Assembly: GCA_964020975.1 (NCBI GenBank) | Contig: OZ026615.1 | Location: 34,340,795 to 34,404,794, forward strand | Direction of reading: 5' to 3' | Length of the DNA stretch: 64,000 nucleotides | Source of the DNA: Hermodice carunculata | Taxonomy: Eukaryota; Annelida; Polychaeta; Eunicida; Amphinomidae | Shown: piece by piece, positions 38,392 through 51,080 of the stretch | Numbering within the stretch: the first letter of the stretch is position 1 | How the letters are laid out: each line of letters opens with the position of its first letter | Made by a program: the position numbers and the translations under genes | Notes under the pieces: generated by a model | Database searches by the model: none | The model's input: only the letters and a program-made list of their open reading frames with translations | Told to the model about the DNA's origin: nothing

Positions 38392-40245
38392 AGCTCAGCT
38401 GACTCGTCAGTCAGCTGAGCATATGTTATGACTATCCATCCATTGTCTGTCGTCCTTCCCTCCATCGTCCTTCCCTCCATCGTCTGTCATCCACAATTCA
38501 CATTTTTATCTTCTGCAAAAACGTTAGCCAGATTCACTTCAAAGTTGGTGGGGATGTGCCTTGGGTGGGTCTCTACCAAGTTTGTTCAAACGGTCATGTT
38601 CCAGTAATTTTTGGATTTTTTTTATGAATTTCTTTCTTTTTTTTGGGGGGGGGGGGGGGCAAATCTTAAAAAATCTTCATCTCCCAAACTGCTCACCCAA
38701 TTGCTTTGATATCATGCAGGGACACTCCCGGGGACTCTTAGTTCTAAATTTCTTCACCAGGTAGCACTATGATTTTTTTTTCTAATTTTTTCTAATTTTT
38801 GTGTCTGTTTTTGCTATTTTTGTTATTTTTGACTTCTTCTCCAGAACCATCACTCAGATTCAGCTGAAACTTTGTGGATATGTTCCTTGTAGAAGGGTCA
38901 AACAAAGTTGTTCACAGGGTAGCACCATTGTGGATTCCTGATTTTTAATGATTTTTTTCAATTCGGGTACTTAATGGTCAATGCAGCTTTCCTATTGATT
39001 ACTGTGTAAGTCAATGGGCATTCTAATACTAATTCACATTTTCGACTTCTCCAAAAACTGTCATCCAGATTGATTTCAAACTTGGTAACAATGTACCTTG
39101 GGTGGGTTTCTACCAGGTTTGGTCAAATGGTCAAACTCCAGTTATTTTTTGGATTTTAATGATTTAAAAAAAATTTTTTTGACAAATCTTACAAAATCTT
39201 CTTCACAACCACTCACCCAATTGCTTTGATATTACATAAGAACAATCCCAGGGACTCCTAGTTCTTAATTTGTTAACCAGGAGGTGTTGCAATTTTTTTC
39301 ATTCTTTTTTTTTTATTATGAATTTTTGTGTGTTTTCGTTACTTGGCACCGCTCCAGAACCGTGTCTCAGATTAAGTTGAAACTTTGTGGATATGTTCCT
39401 TGTGTAAGGGTCAAGCAAAGATGTTCACTAGGTAGCACTGCTGTGGATTCCTCATTTTAACGATTTTTTATCAGTTTGGGGACTTATATGTAAATGCACC
39501 TTTTCTATTGCTTACTATGCAAGTCAATGGGCATTCTAATGGTAATTAACATTTTGCACTTTTCTGAAGAAACTGTCCATCAGATTCATTTCAAACTTGG
39601 TGGCAATGTACCTTGGGTGGATCTTTACCAAGTTTGTTCAAATGGTCATGCCCCAGTGATTTTTTATATTTTTTATGATTTGCTTTTGGAAAATCTTTAA
39701 AAAAGTTTTAATGGGAAAGCTTAATGTGGGAATTTCCTGTAATGGTTATAGCTTAAATAATTTTTGGCAAGATTTGTGCCAAACTTGGTAGGGATGTACA
39801 TTTTTAAATGTGTCTTCCTGCTTTGTACAAATGGTCATGATCCAGTGATGTTTGGACCTTGATCTCATTCCCAAGGTCACAGGACAAGTGACACTAAATT
39901 TACTGTTCACTTGATAACTTGAGATTTGTTTTGAGTTAGGACCTTGATGTTGCACATGTTAATGTTTCTCTATGAAGGTCATACTTAGACAGTACATGAG
40001 TGACCTTGACCTCGTTTCTGGGGTCACAGTGCAACATTCATGAAATTTAATCTTCACTATAACTAGAGAACTACTTGAACTGGGACCTTGATGTTGCACG
40101 CGTTAGTGTTCTTCTATAAAGGTCAGACTTTCAGACTTACTCAGTACATGGGTAACCTTGATCCTATCCCAAGTTTACAGAGCCGCAAGTTATGAATGTC
40201 TAGGTCAGCTGAGCATGGGCTGTTCACACAACAACCCTCTTGTTC
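38392..40245 (+). mobile_element. Long non-autonomous element with palindromic start and internal tandem units
   Basis: Starts with the near-perfect palindrome AGCTCAGCTGAC / GTCAGCTGAGC (38392-38420). Three units of about 525 bp (landmark CAGATTcacTTCAAActTGG near 38530, 39067 and 39582) follow, then two of the satellite-like 145-bp monomers (39895-40190) and an end reading 'GTCAGCTGAGCATGGGCTG' / 'TTCAC'. No coding capacity. Palindrome plus internal tandem repeats resembles Helitron-like or pearl-type non-autonomous elements known from invertebrates; that is an inference. Confidence 0.65.
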
Positions 40246-40340
40246 GTGCATGGATTGTGTGGCCCCACGGTTCTTGTCTTGTCACTCTGAGAGCTCCATC
40301 AATGGCATTACCCCCCGTGGATGGATTATAATGACTAAGT

Positions 40341-40588
40341 TTAACTCTTAAAGGTGCCAGATTCTGGACAGAGTTAGCGTTTTTCAGTATGCATTGAGCG
40401 CAATGCGCCCAATGCTCACAGAGAAAAGCTGTTGACCTGGGATATTTTCTCTGGACCTATAGGCATGCTGGTACTTGAAAAAAAAAGGTATTTTAATGAG
40501 GAATGCGGATCTGGGATCTTAATGATAATTCAAACTTGTCTGACTTAAGTAGATCGATTGTAGACATGATTGGGACTAAAAGAGTTAA
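40341..40588. mobile_element. piggyBac-like MITE, family A, diverged copy
   Basis: TTAACTCTTAAAGGTGCC at the left, ACTAAAAGAGTTAA at the right. Keeps the right hairpin arm GAGAAAAGCTGTTGACCTGG and the shared block 'TAGGCATGCTGGTACTTGAA'. The left hairpin arm is eroded. Confidence 0.8.
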
Positions 40589-40929
40589 TGGATGGAAGAT
40601 GTCTACATCAATGTTGGTCAATAAGCAGATACAGCTCTTGTGCATGCTCATGGATGTGGAATAATCTGTGCATTATTTAGTACAAATATAGAAATGTCAA
40701 GTGATGTCACTTGAATTAAACTACTTTAATTGGTTGAGTGAAATTATACATGATTAAGGTGTGCTTCTAGTTGCTTTTGAAAAAAAAAAACAGTTATGTT
40801 AAATCCTGTACAACTTTTATTTGAAAGCAGAATTCTACGGTTGTCATAATATGCACCAAAGTAATGAAAATCATGAAGTTTGACTATTTTATGAATTACA
40901 TCATTAACGTAGACATCGTAAAGGTGCCA

Positions 40930-41310
40930 TAAAGAAATATAGGCATGACATAGCCTGAATACAAAGTGGGTATTGCATCTTTAGTGTAGATGTAGATAGT
41001 ACAGGTATAAATACAAAGCTATATTGACATGAGACAGGTTGAATACAAATTATCTATTGCATCATTAAGGTAGATGTACATTTGTAGATTGTACAGGCAT
41101 GAAAAAAAAAGCTATATTGACATGAGACAGGTTGAATACAAATTATTTATTGCATCATTAATATAGAGGTACATTTGTAGATGGTACAGGTGTTTGTGAA
41201 TACAAAGCTTTATTGACATGAGACAGGTTGAATCCAAAGTATTTATTGCATCATTAATGTAGATATAGATAGTAAAGGTGCTAACCAAAGTGTAATTTGA
41301 CATGGCACAG
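40930..41310. repeat. Tandem repeat, 84-95 bp unit, four copies
   Basis: Unit landmarks 'TTGACATGAGACAGGTTGAA', 'TATTGCATCATTAA' and 'AGATGTACATTTGTAGAT' recur; the first copy is the most diverged. Confidence 0.85.
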
Positions 41311-42001
41311 GGTGACTACACAGTATATCCCCCCCCCCCCCAAAAAAAATCAATGAAAATGAAGTCAGACCAATCAGTGATAAAAGTGAGCACAATAGTA
41401 AAAGTATAGACTTGATACTGTGCTCCTTCTCAGGCTGGCAATGGAAGACATTTCTTCAATGCTGGTTGAAATATGATAATTATAAACATGTACCTCATGT
41501 TAGATGGAGAGAAGTATGTTTTGTGACCATGGAACGGCTGGGTCTTGAACCAGCAATCTTTGGCACCAATCATGTGCACATGGTTGTGCAAACTTCACGA
41601 CACTATTTTGCTGTCAGAGACGCAAAGTTTTTGGTGCCAATTCCTTTAATTATGTGTGTATATTTGAGGCTAAAAGTTTGGTGGCTCTCCCACAGTCAAG
41701 TGTAGTTTGGTTTCTGTGTGGTACATGTAGGTTACTCTCTATTGTAAGGTACAATAATTTGAACATGCTTAATTTTCCATCAGTGTGATATATCAAAATT
41801 GAAAACTGTATGTGTTGATTTCCTTTTGCCACAGACTTTGCAAAATGAAACTGAGATGGGTATTGACAATTAAGTTTCTCATTTAGTTTCAGTTGTCTTA
41901 AACTTGTAGCTCATTTTAGTGTAGTGTCCTAGAACTCGTGCCAAAATGCTTGAAAGGGTACTGAGCATGAAGTGTGAGACTGATAGAAGTAATGGGCAGC
42001 T

Positions 42002-42251
42002 TTAACTCTCAGTGCCACAAGTTGGACTGAGTCAACAGCTTTCCTCAGTGTGCTTTTGGCACTTTGCACCCAAAGTGCCCCGAGAAAAGCTGTTGACCTG
42101 GACTATCATATTCTATCAAGTACAGGCATGCTGGTACTTGAATGAAAGGTCATTTTACAAAAGGAACATGTATCTAGCATCCTTATTATAAATCAAGGCA
42201 GTTTGTTGTAAGTAGTTTGACTTGAGTCGCAGTTTGCACTGAAAGAGTTAA
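42002..42251. mobile_element. piggyBac-like MITE, family A, well preserved
   Basis: TTAACTCTCAGTGCC / GCACTGAAAGAGTTAA ends, hairpin arms AGTCAACAGCTTTCCTC and GAGAAAAGCTGTTGACCTGG, and the block 'CAGGCATGCTGGTACTTGAA'. About 250 bp, TTAA at both ends. Confidence 0.85.
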
Positions 42252-42345
42252 CGCTCTGAACACCAAGTCAACACGATTCCCCCATGCACTCTGAGCTCAA
42301 TAGGCCCAGCATGCATGGAGAAAACTGTTGACTGATAACATGTTA
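42252..42345. mobile_element. Second, truncated family-A-like copy abutting the first
   Basis: Starts at the shared TTAA: CGCTCTGAACACCAAGTCAA, later CATGGAGAAAACTGTTGACT. Only the hairpin half is recognisable. Confidence 0.5.
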
Positions 42346-43789
42346 TTCTTAATGAAGAAAAAAGCAAACAAAAAAGAAAGAGAAGGAAAGAGATAGCATT
42401 CATGATGTCAGACACTTGCTGGTAATTTTTCAATGGGGAAAAGTTGCGCTGCTGATACATCATGATCAGGTTTCCCAGGGTTAAAACAAACATACTACGC
42501 AGAGCCAAGTGTGATGGTTTTGATCCAGCAGGCAAACATCATAAACACTGAAATATATCAGACACCAAATGTACGTAAAACACACGGAGACACACATTTA
42601 GTTACAGGAATATGAGTGTTAGTTACTTGATCATATTCTTTCCTGTCTCGCATCAGCTGTAGCTTCTTGGACGTTTATTTGTAGAATGTGTAACGATATT
42701 AGATCAGCATGGGAAGAACTGGAGTGAGAAGTTGTGCATAATCTGACTGCCGGAGATATTTATTATGTGCTAAGTGAATAAATCTGGAAAGAGAGAAGCT
42801 TCACAGCATATATCATATCCTCAGATAAGTTGTGTGCCACTCCAGTAGCCCGGACGTGGCCGATTCCTGGAGCAGGCTCCAGTTTCATCTTCGTTGTCAT
42901 TTTCACAGATAATTTAGATAAATGAGGGAGAATAATACCTCATTGGAAAAAAGTTCCAAGGAAATTTGTCTGACAAATTACCCCAGAAAAATAAATCAGG
43001 TGCAGCTTCTGTGACATTTACAAGTTTGGGTAATCATTTTGGAAATTTTGACAAATTGATGGGGCAATTCAACTTTGGATCAACAATTAATTAGTATTCA
43101 AAGGAGGGAAGAGTTTTTCGTCATAATCCCCAGGCTGTCAGGGGTATGAAATTAAAGGATTCAGATTGACACAGGGGTTTAGATTTTTTCCAATATTTAA
43201 ACAAATGGAAACTAATTGGCCTTAAAGCCATGTCAGGTTGTTATACCAGGTGAACGAGACCATTAGATCGAAATTAGTGGGAATCTCTCAGTTGTAATTC
43301 CCTCACTCCAACATGACTGGGTGACCTTCTCACTGGTTTGCCTCTGTCCAATGTGTCAATGTGAGGCGCTGTTCATGTCAAGGTGGGGGACAAGTAGATA
43401 CTTGTCGCTAATCAGACCAATTACATGATGACAACATGCCTGATGGGGGGTAGTTGGACCTCTTGTCTGTCAAAACTGTCACACTGGGTAATCTTCTCAA
43501 GTCCCGTGTTTTTCTGGTTTATTCAGATGTGATTTGCTCTGATTTGCCTGTGGAAGTGATCCAGGTCCCTTGAAGTTGATTGGTATCATTCCATCTCTTT
43601 TGTGTGCCCTGTGTTCACTCTTCTGTCAGTTGACTCTTTCTGGTCAAAGAACTCTGTTCTGTGCGTACTACTAGAATTGTTCTTAGCTGGTATATTTGCA
43701 GACTCAAAAAGATAAGTTATATATAAATGTACTTTATCTGGCCTTCCAGTATTTGGCAGTCATTGTACACATACAAAAATTACAGATTG

Positions 43790-44290
43790 GATTTTTTTGT
43801 GTCTCCCCATTGAATGGTAGGGAGGGGCATTATGTTGTTCGGGTAATTTCTCTGTCTGTGTGTCCACTTTACCCATCTGTCCATCCAGTCAATGTACATC
43901 AACATGATGCATGTATGTCAAAAGTGCCAGGTTATATTCTGCTCAAATTTGGTTGAAAAAAGTACACAGTGAACCTAAGATTAAATGATTAGATTTCTGG
44001 GTCATTGTGACATATTTACCCATTACTGTGACATTTTAATAATGAGCCAGCATCAGATCTCCCAGATCGCTTGGTTAGAAATACTATTTGGTCATGAAAG
44101 ATGTCCTTGCATCAGGATGCCATATTCACCGCTGCCCTTGCTTTACTTTTTGGGGTCTTTACTTGTTTATCTGAAAATATATTTTCCTACCCCAAAGAAG
44201 AATTCATCCAGTTTTTATAAAATTGAGTAATGTTGTATAGAAGAACTTTTTTTTTTTCTTTCGACACTTCATGTATGTTGAAGGTCAAGG
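43790..44290. repeat. Diverged interspersed repeat ('GTGTCTCCCCATTGAATGG')
   Basis: Begins with a phrase seen in many marine-invertebrate repeats, has CTGTCCATCC-type low-complexity text and 'TGCTCAAATTTGGTTGAAAA', and ends near a TTGAAGGTCAAGGTGTGA motif. Related in style to 50680-50900. No coding frame. Confidence 0.45.
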
Positions 44291-44404
44291 TGTGATGGAC
44301 ATTGGGACCAAAAAATGCCTATCTTTTTTTCCTTCATTAACAAATGTCAAAAGAGTTTTAGGTCAATATGCATTATTTCCTTATATGCTGGTACCCATAT
44401 GATA

Positions 44405-44488
44405 GACAACAACAAAAACAAAAAACAAAAAAAAAAAAAAAAACAAAAAAACAAGCAAACAAAAAACAAAACAAAAAAAAAAAAAAAA
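44405..44488. repeat. A-rich simple repeat (AAAAC/AAAC)
   Basis: Low-complexity tract; lysine-rich frame across it is an artefact. Confidence 0.95.
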
Positions 44489-44529
44489 GCAATCCACAGC
44501 CACTGTTATCTGGCACACTGGCCACATAA

Positions 44530-44758
44530 TTAACTCTGAAAGCACTGATTTAAGACTGAGTCAACAGCTTTCTTTGGGATATTTTGCACGCAAAGTGTCC
44601 CGAGTAAAGCTATTGAAAGACTACTTTTTGTTTTAGACTAGGCTTGCTGGTATTTGAGTGAAAGGTATGTTCATGAGGTATTTGAATCTTTTAACCATTA
44701 TATGTTTAACCATAATGAAAAAATCGACTATAGCCATGATTAGCACTTTGAGGGTTAA
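44530..44758. mobile_element. piggyBac-like MITE, family A
   Basis: TTAACTCTGAAAGCACTGAT at the left and CACTTTGAGGGTTAA at the right. Hairpin arms AGTCAACAGCTTTCTTTGGG and CCCGAGTAAAGCTATTG, plus the block 'TAGGCTTGCTGGTATTTGAG'. Closest to the copy at 59656-59892. Confidence 0.8.
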
Positions 44759-45838
44759 ATGGCTTTTCATTTAACTGTTTATCAGTGGTAAAGGGGACTG
44801 CATGCTGTGCCTAAACATACAGCTAATTGTTCCCAGTTCTAAAAGACCGGTTTCCAGCATGAACTTGCATCAAACTGACAGGTTCAAAAAGTCATAATCA
44901 TGGTCTTCAAACACACATTGAGTGTAGGGAGATTGCATTGTGACATATTTTTGGGGTTGAGAACTACAAAGAAGGTGTGTCACTGTTGCTTCTGTTTGTG
45001 TTGTTGAGCTTGATATGGGTGGGAATTATCGTATGTTTGGAGGGAGCATTCTTTATTTCCATAGATGTTAGTAGCACATGCTTTACCATCATTGCCCCCG
45101 TATCAATTCAGCATTTTGCCATCATTACCTAGTGACAGGGGCATGGATTTTGGTGGGGAATGTGCATGTCCTGTATTTAAAAAGAAAATTGGACAGGATT
45201 CTCTCAAAACTCGACGTGCACACAGATGCTGTTCAACTCTTTTCAGGTTGCCATATAGGGGATATTTCAGCTATGGAAATGTACAGATTGAAGTTCTAAC
45301 ATGGCAAGGAGAAAAATTTGGGTGCTGTTTTTACAAGGGCTTAGGAATTTATGTACATGGACACCGTGAACCAGATTGACTAAATTACCATTCCAAATCT
45401 TGCAAATTTTATGGATTTCTTTCTCTAAGAATGACTTGAATTAAATGACTCTTCCCTGTGACAAGAACCACTTAGAATTAGCTGCAAAGCACCACTAGGC
45501 AGGACAATAAACAACCAATCAAAAGTGATCACAATCAAAAATTAGCATCATGGCAATATACATATATATTATGATCCCTATTTTCATCTCAGTCCTTTTG
45601 GTAAACCTCGAGGGGATCACCAGATCAGAAGAATTTCATGTACTTCGCAAGAGATTTTTTGAATTATTATTATGTGAAAAATTACACTTGTGTACGACAC
45701 CTGTTGTGGAAGAATTTCCTTAAAGCACTGTTGTGTACTCTTTTTGTTATTTACTGTGCCACCAATGAAAAATGCCTGTTGATCCTGATGACTGCTGAGC
45801 ATCACTGTCAGTCATAAATTGTACATTTATATTTGCAG

Positions 45839-45963
45839 TCATTTGAAATTGTCAGTACTCCAAAACCCATCAATGTGGCCTACTCAGATGTATACCTGCC
45901 GTTCCATATGGACCTGGCCTATTACGAGTCTCCGCCAGGACTACAGTTTCTTCATTGTTTAAG
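45839..45963 (+). CDS. BBOX1-like: Exon E: iron-binding HxD core
   Basis: 125 bp, acceptor ttatatttgcag, donor aag|gtaagg, phase 0 in and two bases out. It encodes SFEIVSTPKPINVAYSDVY and then LPFHMDLAYYESPPGLQFLH, CL. HMD is the first two-thirds of the Fe(II)-binding triad (human BBOX1 His202/Asp204); NVAY matches the Asn191/Tyr194 substrate positions; PPGxQxLHC is a family signature. Differences from human BBOX1: Phe at the Trp181 position and Leu at Tyr205. The clearest single piece of evidence for the gene. Confidence 0.93.
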
Positions 45964-46024
45964 GTAAGGAGAATTCATGCTGTGTAACCCTGTTATGAAC
46001 ATTGTATGCTAGCTTTTTATCTAC

Positions 46025-46290
46025 ATATTTTCAACTGGAATTATTATGGGATTCGCATGTTTAAATTTTCGATAAAAAAAGCTTACGATCAAGGACCTAC
46101 ACGCATATGGCCAGTCAGTGGTGGCCTTTTGTTTTTGCCTTTTTTATTTTGTATTTTGGCATTGTATTAGTTGCATTGCCTAGTTTTTCATGCTCTAGCT
46201 GATGAGATGGAAGGTGTGGCATGACTTGTCAGGCAATGCAAAAACCACTGACTTTGCCAAGGCCTTTACCAGCAAAGTATGGAAGGAGAT
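46025..46290. mobile_element. Decayed family-B MITE
   Basis: Keeps diverged forms of the copy at 58914-59164: 'TCAAGGACCTACACGCATAT', 'GGCATGACTTGTCAGGCA', 'ACCACTGACTTTGCCAAGG', 'CAAAGTATGGAAGGAG'. TTAA ends are lost. Confidence 0.55.
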
Positions 46291-46345
46291 CAGATCAAAA
46301 TCAACCGGGAAACCAGCGAGATCTTTCATCAACCACCGCTGACAA

Positions 46346-46403
46346 AAGCATGATTTTATGCCAATGATACATGTGTCAGATGTATCATTGACAAATCATG
46401 CTT
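46346..46403. repeat. Imperfect hairpin
   Basis: AAGCATGATTT...CAATGATACAT folds on ATGTATCATTG..AAATCATGCTT, about 22 paired bases with one asymmetric bulge and a 7-nt loop. Partial repeats of the same words continue to about 46500. Confidence 0.8.
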
Positions 46404-46539
46404 GCATCAGTGAAAACATGATTTATGCCAATGGCATATGTAATGCTTGTATCATTGACACAAGTTATGTGCCTCAGTGAAAGCGTGATGGCAATGATAC
46501 ATGTGCCCACAAGACATGTAGATGTCAATGTGATAATTT

Positions 46540-46960
46540 GAGGATTGAAAGACCTACCCCAATCAAATTTAGTTTGTTGGCTTCTCTAATGGAGTACTCA
46601 TAGGCGATTGCATATAAGGGACCTTGACCTTGTTTAGGCTGTTTTCATTGCCGCCATGTTATTAAACTTGAGAATGGAAAGATACTCCAGCCAAATTTGG
46701 TATGTGCGTCCCTCATATGCAGTGTATGGAGAGGATTGCATATGAGTGACCTTGATCTTGTTTCAAGGTCACAGGTGTTGAACATGGCAATTTCAAGCAG
46801 TATTCGATCATAATTACATGCACTTGAGAATGGAAAGCTACCAGGTGCAGAACCAAAGTTGGTGTGGGTCCCTCCTTAATAGGGCTTACTCAGGCAGGAT
46901 GGCATACATGTATCATTGGCCAGCACCAGTTTCAAGGTCACAGAGGTCAACTCTTCAGTT
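46540..46960. repeat. About 130-bp tandem units with TTGACC modules
   Basis: Three related units share 'CTTGAGAATGGAAAG', 'CCAAATTTGGTATGTG', 'GATTGCATAT' and 'GTTTCAAGGTCACAG'. Confidence 0.7.
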
Positions 46961-48235
46961 TTCTGCCATGTTCAGTGTCAGAGCAATAACTTAACAAAGA
47001 GCTGTGGCCAAGTGGTTTGTAGGGCCTTGAACAATATTTTTAGCATCTTGGCAAGCATACAAACAGTTTGCCTCAGAGATTTGGTACATAGTGGAGTATG
47101 CCTTTAATAGTGCAATAGGACAAATGATGAAATATTCATAAACAATCTGTGCAATAAATACCACCCCACCCCCAGAAGATTAGATATGCATATGTCATGA
47201 GTGTAGTGAGTCTTTCTGATACATATGCACTAAACATAGGCCAAAATTTTGTGAATTTTTACTGCTCCATATCAAGTGAACTGGGAAGGCCTGATTTTTA
47301 GATGTTGCAAAGTATTCAAATAAGATGCTACTGTGTGAAAGTAGCTGCACCAATTCACAATTCACTTCATGGAAAATTATTTTATAGATATGTAACCTCT
47401 GCAAATGTTATTGAATTGAATGACCATGCCTCTATACACAACAGTTGTAGATTCTTTGATATTCGATAACATCTCTATGCAGGCAATAGGCTCTTTGAAG
47501 CAGAGTGATAAAATTGTAAACATTTGGCTGTATGTTATATCAATGTTAACAATAATATGACAGCTTATTATTCGCAAAATATAATTGCATGTAGAGCACA
47601 CAACTGGTCCAGTAAATTTGCATGAAACAAGGATAAAATTGTTAAACTCATTTATATGCAAAATATTTTACTTTTTGATCAACCAACAGATCCGTTCCAG
47701 GTATTAGCAATCATTGTTTACAAATGATAAACTTGTATGTGATAAACACAGAACGTGACAAAAAAACAAATATATATGTGTGTATATATACATAATTTTA
47801 AACAAGTTTTTGCCACACAAAAGGGTTAAATTTATAATGTATAACAGTAGTCATAAAGATTGATGTGAATCTTTTCTGTCAGTTGGTACAATGGCTGTCG
47901 GAGCCATTTTGGGTGGCATGTTGTACATTGAATGTTGGTGTTCCTACACGGATGAGCATGATTTATGATGACCTAATCATGTTTCTCAGCTGAGGCAAGG
48001 ATGTGTAATATCACAGACTGACTGCAGTGCCGCATGTTCTCTCAGTCCCATACGTATAGCACATGTCTTCAGGCACTGAGAACATACATGCAAATTGTAT
48101 ATCATAAGTACTAATTTATCTGCTGGAGGAAGTCAATGTACCTGTGTTTCTAACAGTTAAATGTTTTTTTTTTTCCTGTTTTTTTTTTTTTTGCTTGGAG
48201 GTGGAGGGTATATTTGTGCCTGTGTTCCTAGCATT

Positions 48236-48755
48236 TTTTCTTGTTATGGAATTTCTTGTAATGGTTATAATTTATATAATTTTTGGCCAGATTTGTGCCA
48301 AACTTGGTGGAGATGTACCTTTTATAAGTGTCTACCTATTTTGTGCAAATGGTCATGATCCAGTGATGTGTGGACCTTGATCTCATTACCAAGGTTACAG
48401 GACAAGTGACACGAAATTTACTGTTCACTTCATAACTTGAGATCTGTTTTGAGTTAGGACCTTGACGTTGCACATGTTAATGTTTCTCTATGAAGGTCAT
48501 ACTTAGACAGTACATGAGTGATCTTCACCTCATTTCTGGGGTCACAGTGCAACATACATGAATTTTACTCTTCACTATAACTTGAGAACTACTTGAACTG
48601 GGACCTTGATGTTGCACATGTTAGTGTTCTTCTATAAAGGTCAGACTTACTCAGTACATGGGTGACTTTGATCCTATCCCATGTTCACAGAGCTGCAAGT
48701 GTGATGAATGTCTAGGTCTGCTGAGCATGGGCTGTTCACATGGCTGTCTTGTATT
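48236..48755 (+). mobile_element. 3' half of the long element (second copy)
   Basis: Nearly collinear with 39715-40235: 'TTGGCCAGATTTGTGCCAAA', 'GGTCATGATCCAGTGATG', two satellite-like monomers, then 'CTGAGCATGGGCTGTTCAC'. By eye roughly nine bases in ten match. The 5' palindrome and 525-bp units are missing. Confidence 0.75.
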
Positions 48756-50679
48756 TATAATTTTTTTATGCAATTTTAAAGTATTTATTTCAAGGCCTGC
48801 TGAGTGGCACACAAGGGGATGACGTTATCATAATATCTCAACAAGGCTGCATTACAGCTTCACCAAATTTTTATCAGAGATGCACATTATAATGGACCAT
48901 GTTCCCATTGAAAACCAGTTCCTCTTATTGTTTTTGAACTTATGAAACTTTTGAAGTATTTATTTAATGGCTGTCTGAGTGGCACACAAGTGGACAATCT
49001 TTGCTACTGTAATATTTCAAGAAGTATTCATCACCGCTTCATCAAATTTTTGGTGCAGTTACACTATATTATGGCAGCTGTGAAGTCTAAAAAAATCACA
49101 GAATTGAGAAAAAAAAATTGTGGGCACTGAGGGTAATCTGTTCTCTGAACGCTATTTTTAACACATGTAGGTCAAGTTATTGGTAATTGGCAAAAATGAA
49201 ATGAAGATATGATCAAATTTAAATGCTGCTAAAAACTATTGTCAACAGAATGCCTGCTTGAGGAAGGAAAATGACTGACATGAGGGTTATAGCATGATAA
49301 AGATTATACAAATAATTGCTCCAAGTACCTGAAAGATGAGGTAAGATGTAGATACATGTAACATCTTTATTCTATTCCCTGGGGCTTACTTATGCTAATT
49401 AATCTGGTAAGGAAAGCCGCATAATACCTGTTGGGGGCACTTGTTTATTGTGACGTATGTGGTGGGTTTACTGGTTATCAGTAATATGAGGGTCCCATAG
49501 AGAATAAATACTGCATGAAGAAAACACAGTTTTTGTTGAGAGTTTTAAGGGTATGTCACTAGCATGCAGAACTTGAGTTTTTCCAATCCTGTCAATATGG
49601 AGTGCAGGAACTGTAGTTATATGTACTGATGCATCAAGACAGTGGGTATTGGGAATTGTGATGGGATGCAGCTTTTATTATAATTTGACCCATTGTGTCA
49701 TGAGAGAAACAAACCAAATTGTTGAATTTGACACATTTTCTCATTATTGAAACAAACTAAAGTGTGTCCTTTTGTTGATGGCTCAGAACAAAAATCGAAG
49801 GCCTACAATCACCATATTGCTCCCAATATGGACCCCTGGTCTAATACCACCCCCCCCCCCTTTAATTTTTATCAACCCAGTGAGTGTATACAGCTAGGAA
49901 TGTCGTACAATGTTGTTTCTGCTCACTTGGCTCATGTGAATTAAGTCCACCAAAAGAGTTTTTGTTTATGTTTCTTTGTAGCTCTTTTGTAAGTACATCA
50001 CTCCAAGTTGCATGTGATCACACCTGCTTAGTCTTAGCATTGGGAAGTTCTGTATATTTTGTTTTTAAAGAAATGATTTTGTTAGATCATGTCATGAAAA
50101 TCAATTTTGACACATAGAGATCTTGAATGTCTTTTTGCTTTGACTCCTTGACATACTCAGATGATACATGTACAACGAGATTGTGATGTAATTTGATGGA
50201 ATGGTGCAAGGTGCTGATGATATCAATCCTTTATCCTCCCAGAATAAAACTGACTCGCTGGTTTTGCTTGCCAAGTGACACGTGATGCTTTGTTCATTTG
50301 ACCAAATGGGTGAAGAAGGTACTTAAAGTCTCTTTTTGCTTGCAATATTATGAGCTGAGTTGCATGATTTGACTCGAGCAAAAATGGCTGGGACAATTTC
50401 ATACTGCGCATTTTCTTGGATGGCAAAAAAACGCTTTCTGCTTTTGTGTATTCATAAATCCAAATAGCATGTTATGCTTGCCTGTCATAGACAATTTCTT
50501 TTAGTTGTGTTGTATTGCAGTACATGTATATATATCAGAGATTCTAGTTTTCAAGTTTTTGCCTGAATTGAGTTTTTTTTTATGCTAAATGTGAGGAAAT
50601 AAAATCTCCAGTTGGTCCAAACAGCATAAACTCTGATGAGAAACAAGAGCTGGAGGTATATATTTTTCATTTTTAAGGG

Positions 50680-50900
50680 TCCGCCCCATGGGGGACCCTC
50701 TCTGTTTTGGGTGTTGTCCTTCGGGATGTCCGTCCAGATGTCTGTCCTGATGAGCACATTCTCATTACCACGATATCTACAGAATGCCTTGAAGTATTTT
50801 GCTCAAATTTGGTAATATGCTTACCTTACCTGGCAAGATGAACTGATTAGATTTTGGTGTGGCCATGACCTAATTTGAGCAAATGGCTGACCCTTTAGTC
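50680..50900. repeat. Diverged interspersed repeat ('GGGTCCGCCCCATGGGGGAC')
   Basis: Begins with an imperfect palindrome around CCCCATGGGGG, then 'TGTCCGTCCAGATG', 'TTTTGCTCAAATTTGGTA' and 'AACTGATTAGATTTTGG', a phrase found in repeats of many aquatic animals. No coding frame. Confidence 0.5.
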
Positions 50901-51078
50901 AATGCTTGGTGTAAACATATTTTATTATTCAATTGGGAAGAAGGGCATGCCCTATATTAATCCCTCTTGAGAAATTAGACAATATCACAGGACAAGATGA
51001 AGCAAGACATGTTCAGTGTAGTGTATGCTGCTATTTATGATTCTTACTACATGATATATGCATACATGTACATATGTA

Positions 51079-51080
<2 letters not shown>

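Larger units (their letters stand above)
36795..45838 (+). other. Intron D-E (9.0 kb)
   Basis: Bounded by gtaaat and ttatatttgcag. Contents: AGGTCA-type tandem units with an inserted segment (37165-37862), a long non-autonomous element (38392-40245), family-A MITEs (40341-40588, 42002-42251, 44530-44758), an 84-95 bp tandem repeat (40930-41310) and a diverged repeat (43790-44290). The rest, including 42.6-43.7 kb, looks unique. Confidence 0.75.

Noticed and set aside
45065-45379. 104-codon open frame on + just before exon E
   Set aside because: No recognised domain, no splice link to exon E and partly overlapping frames; likely chance.
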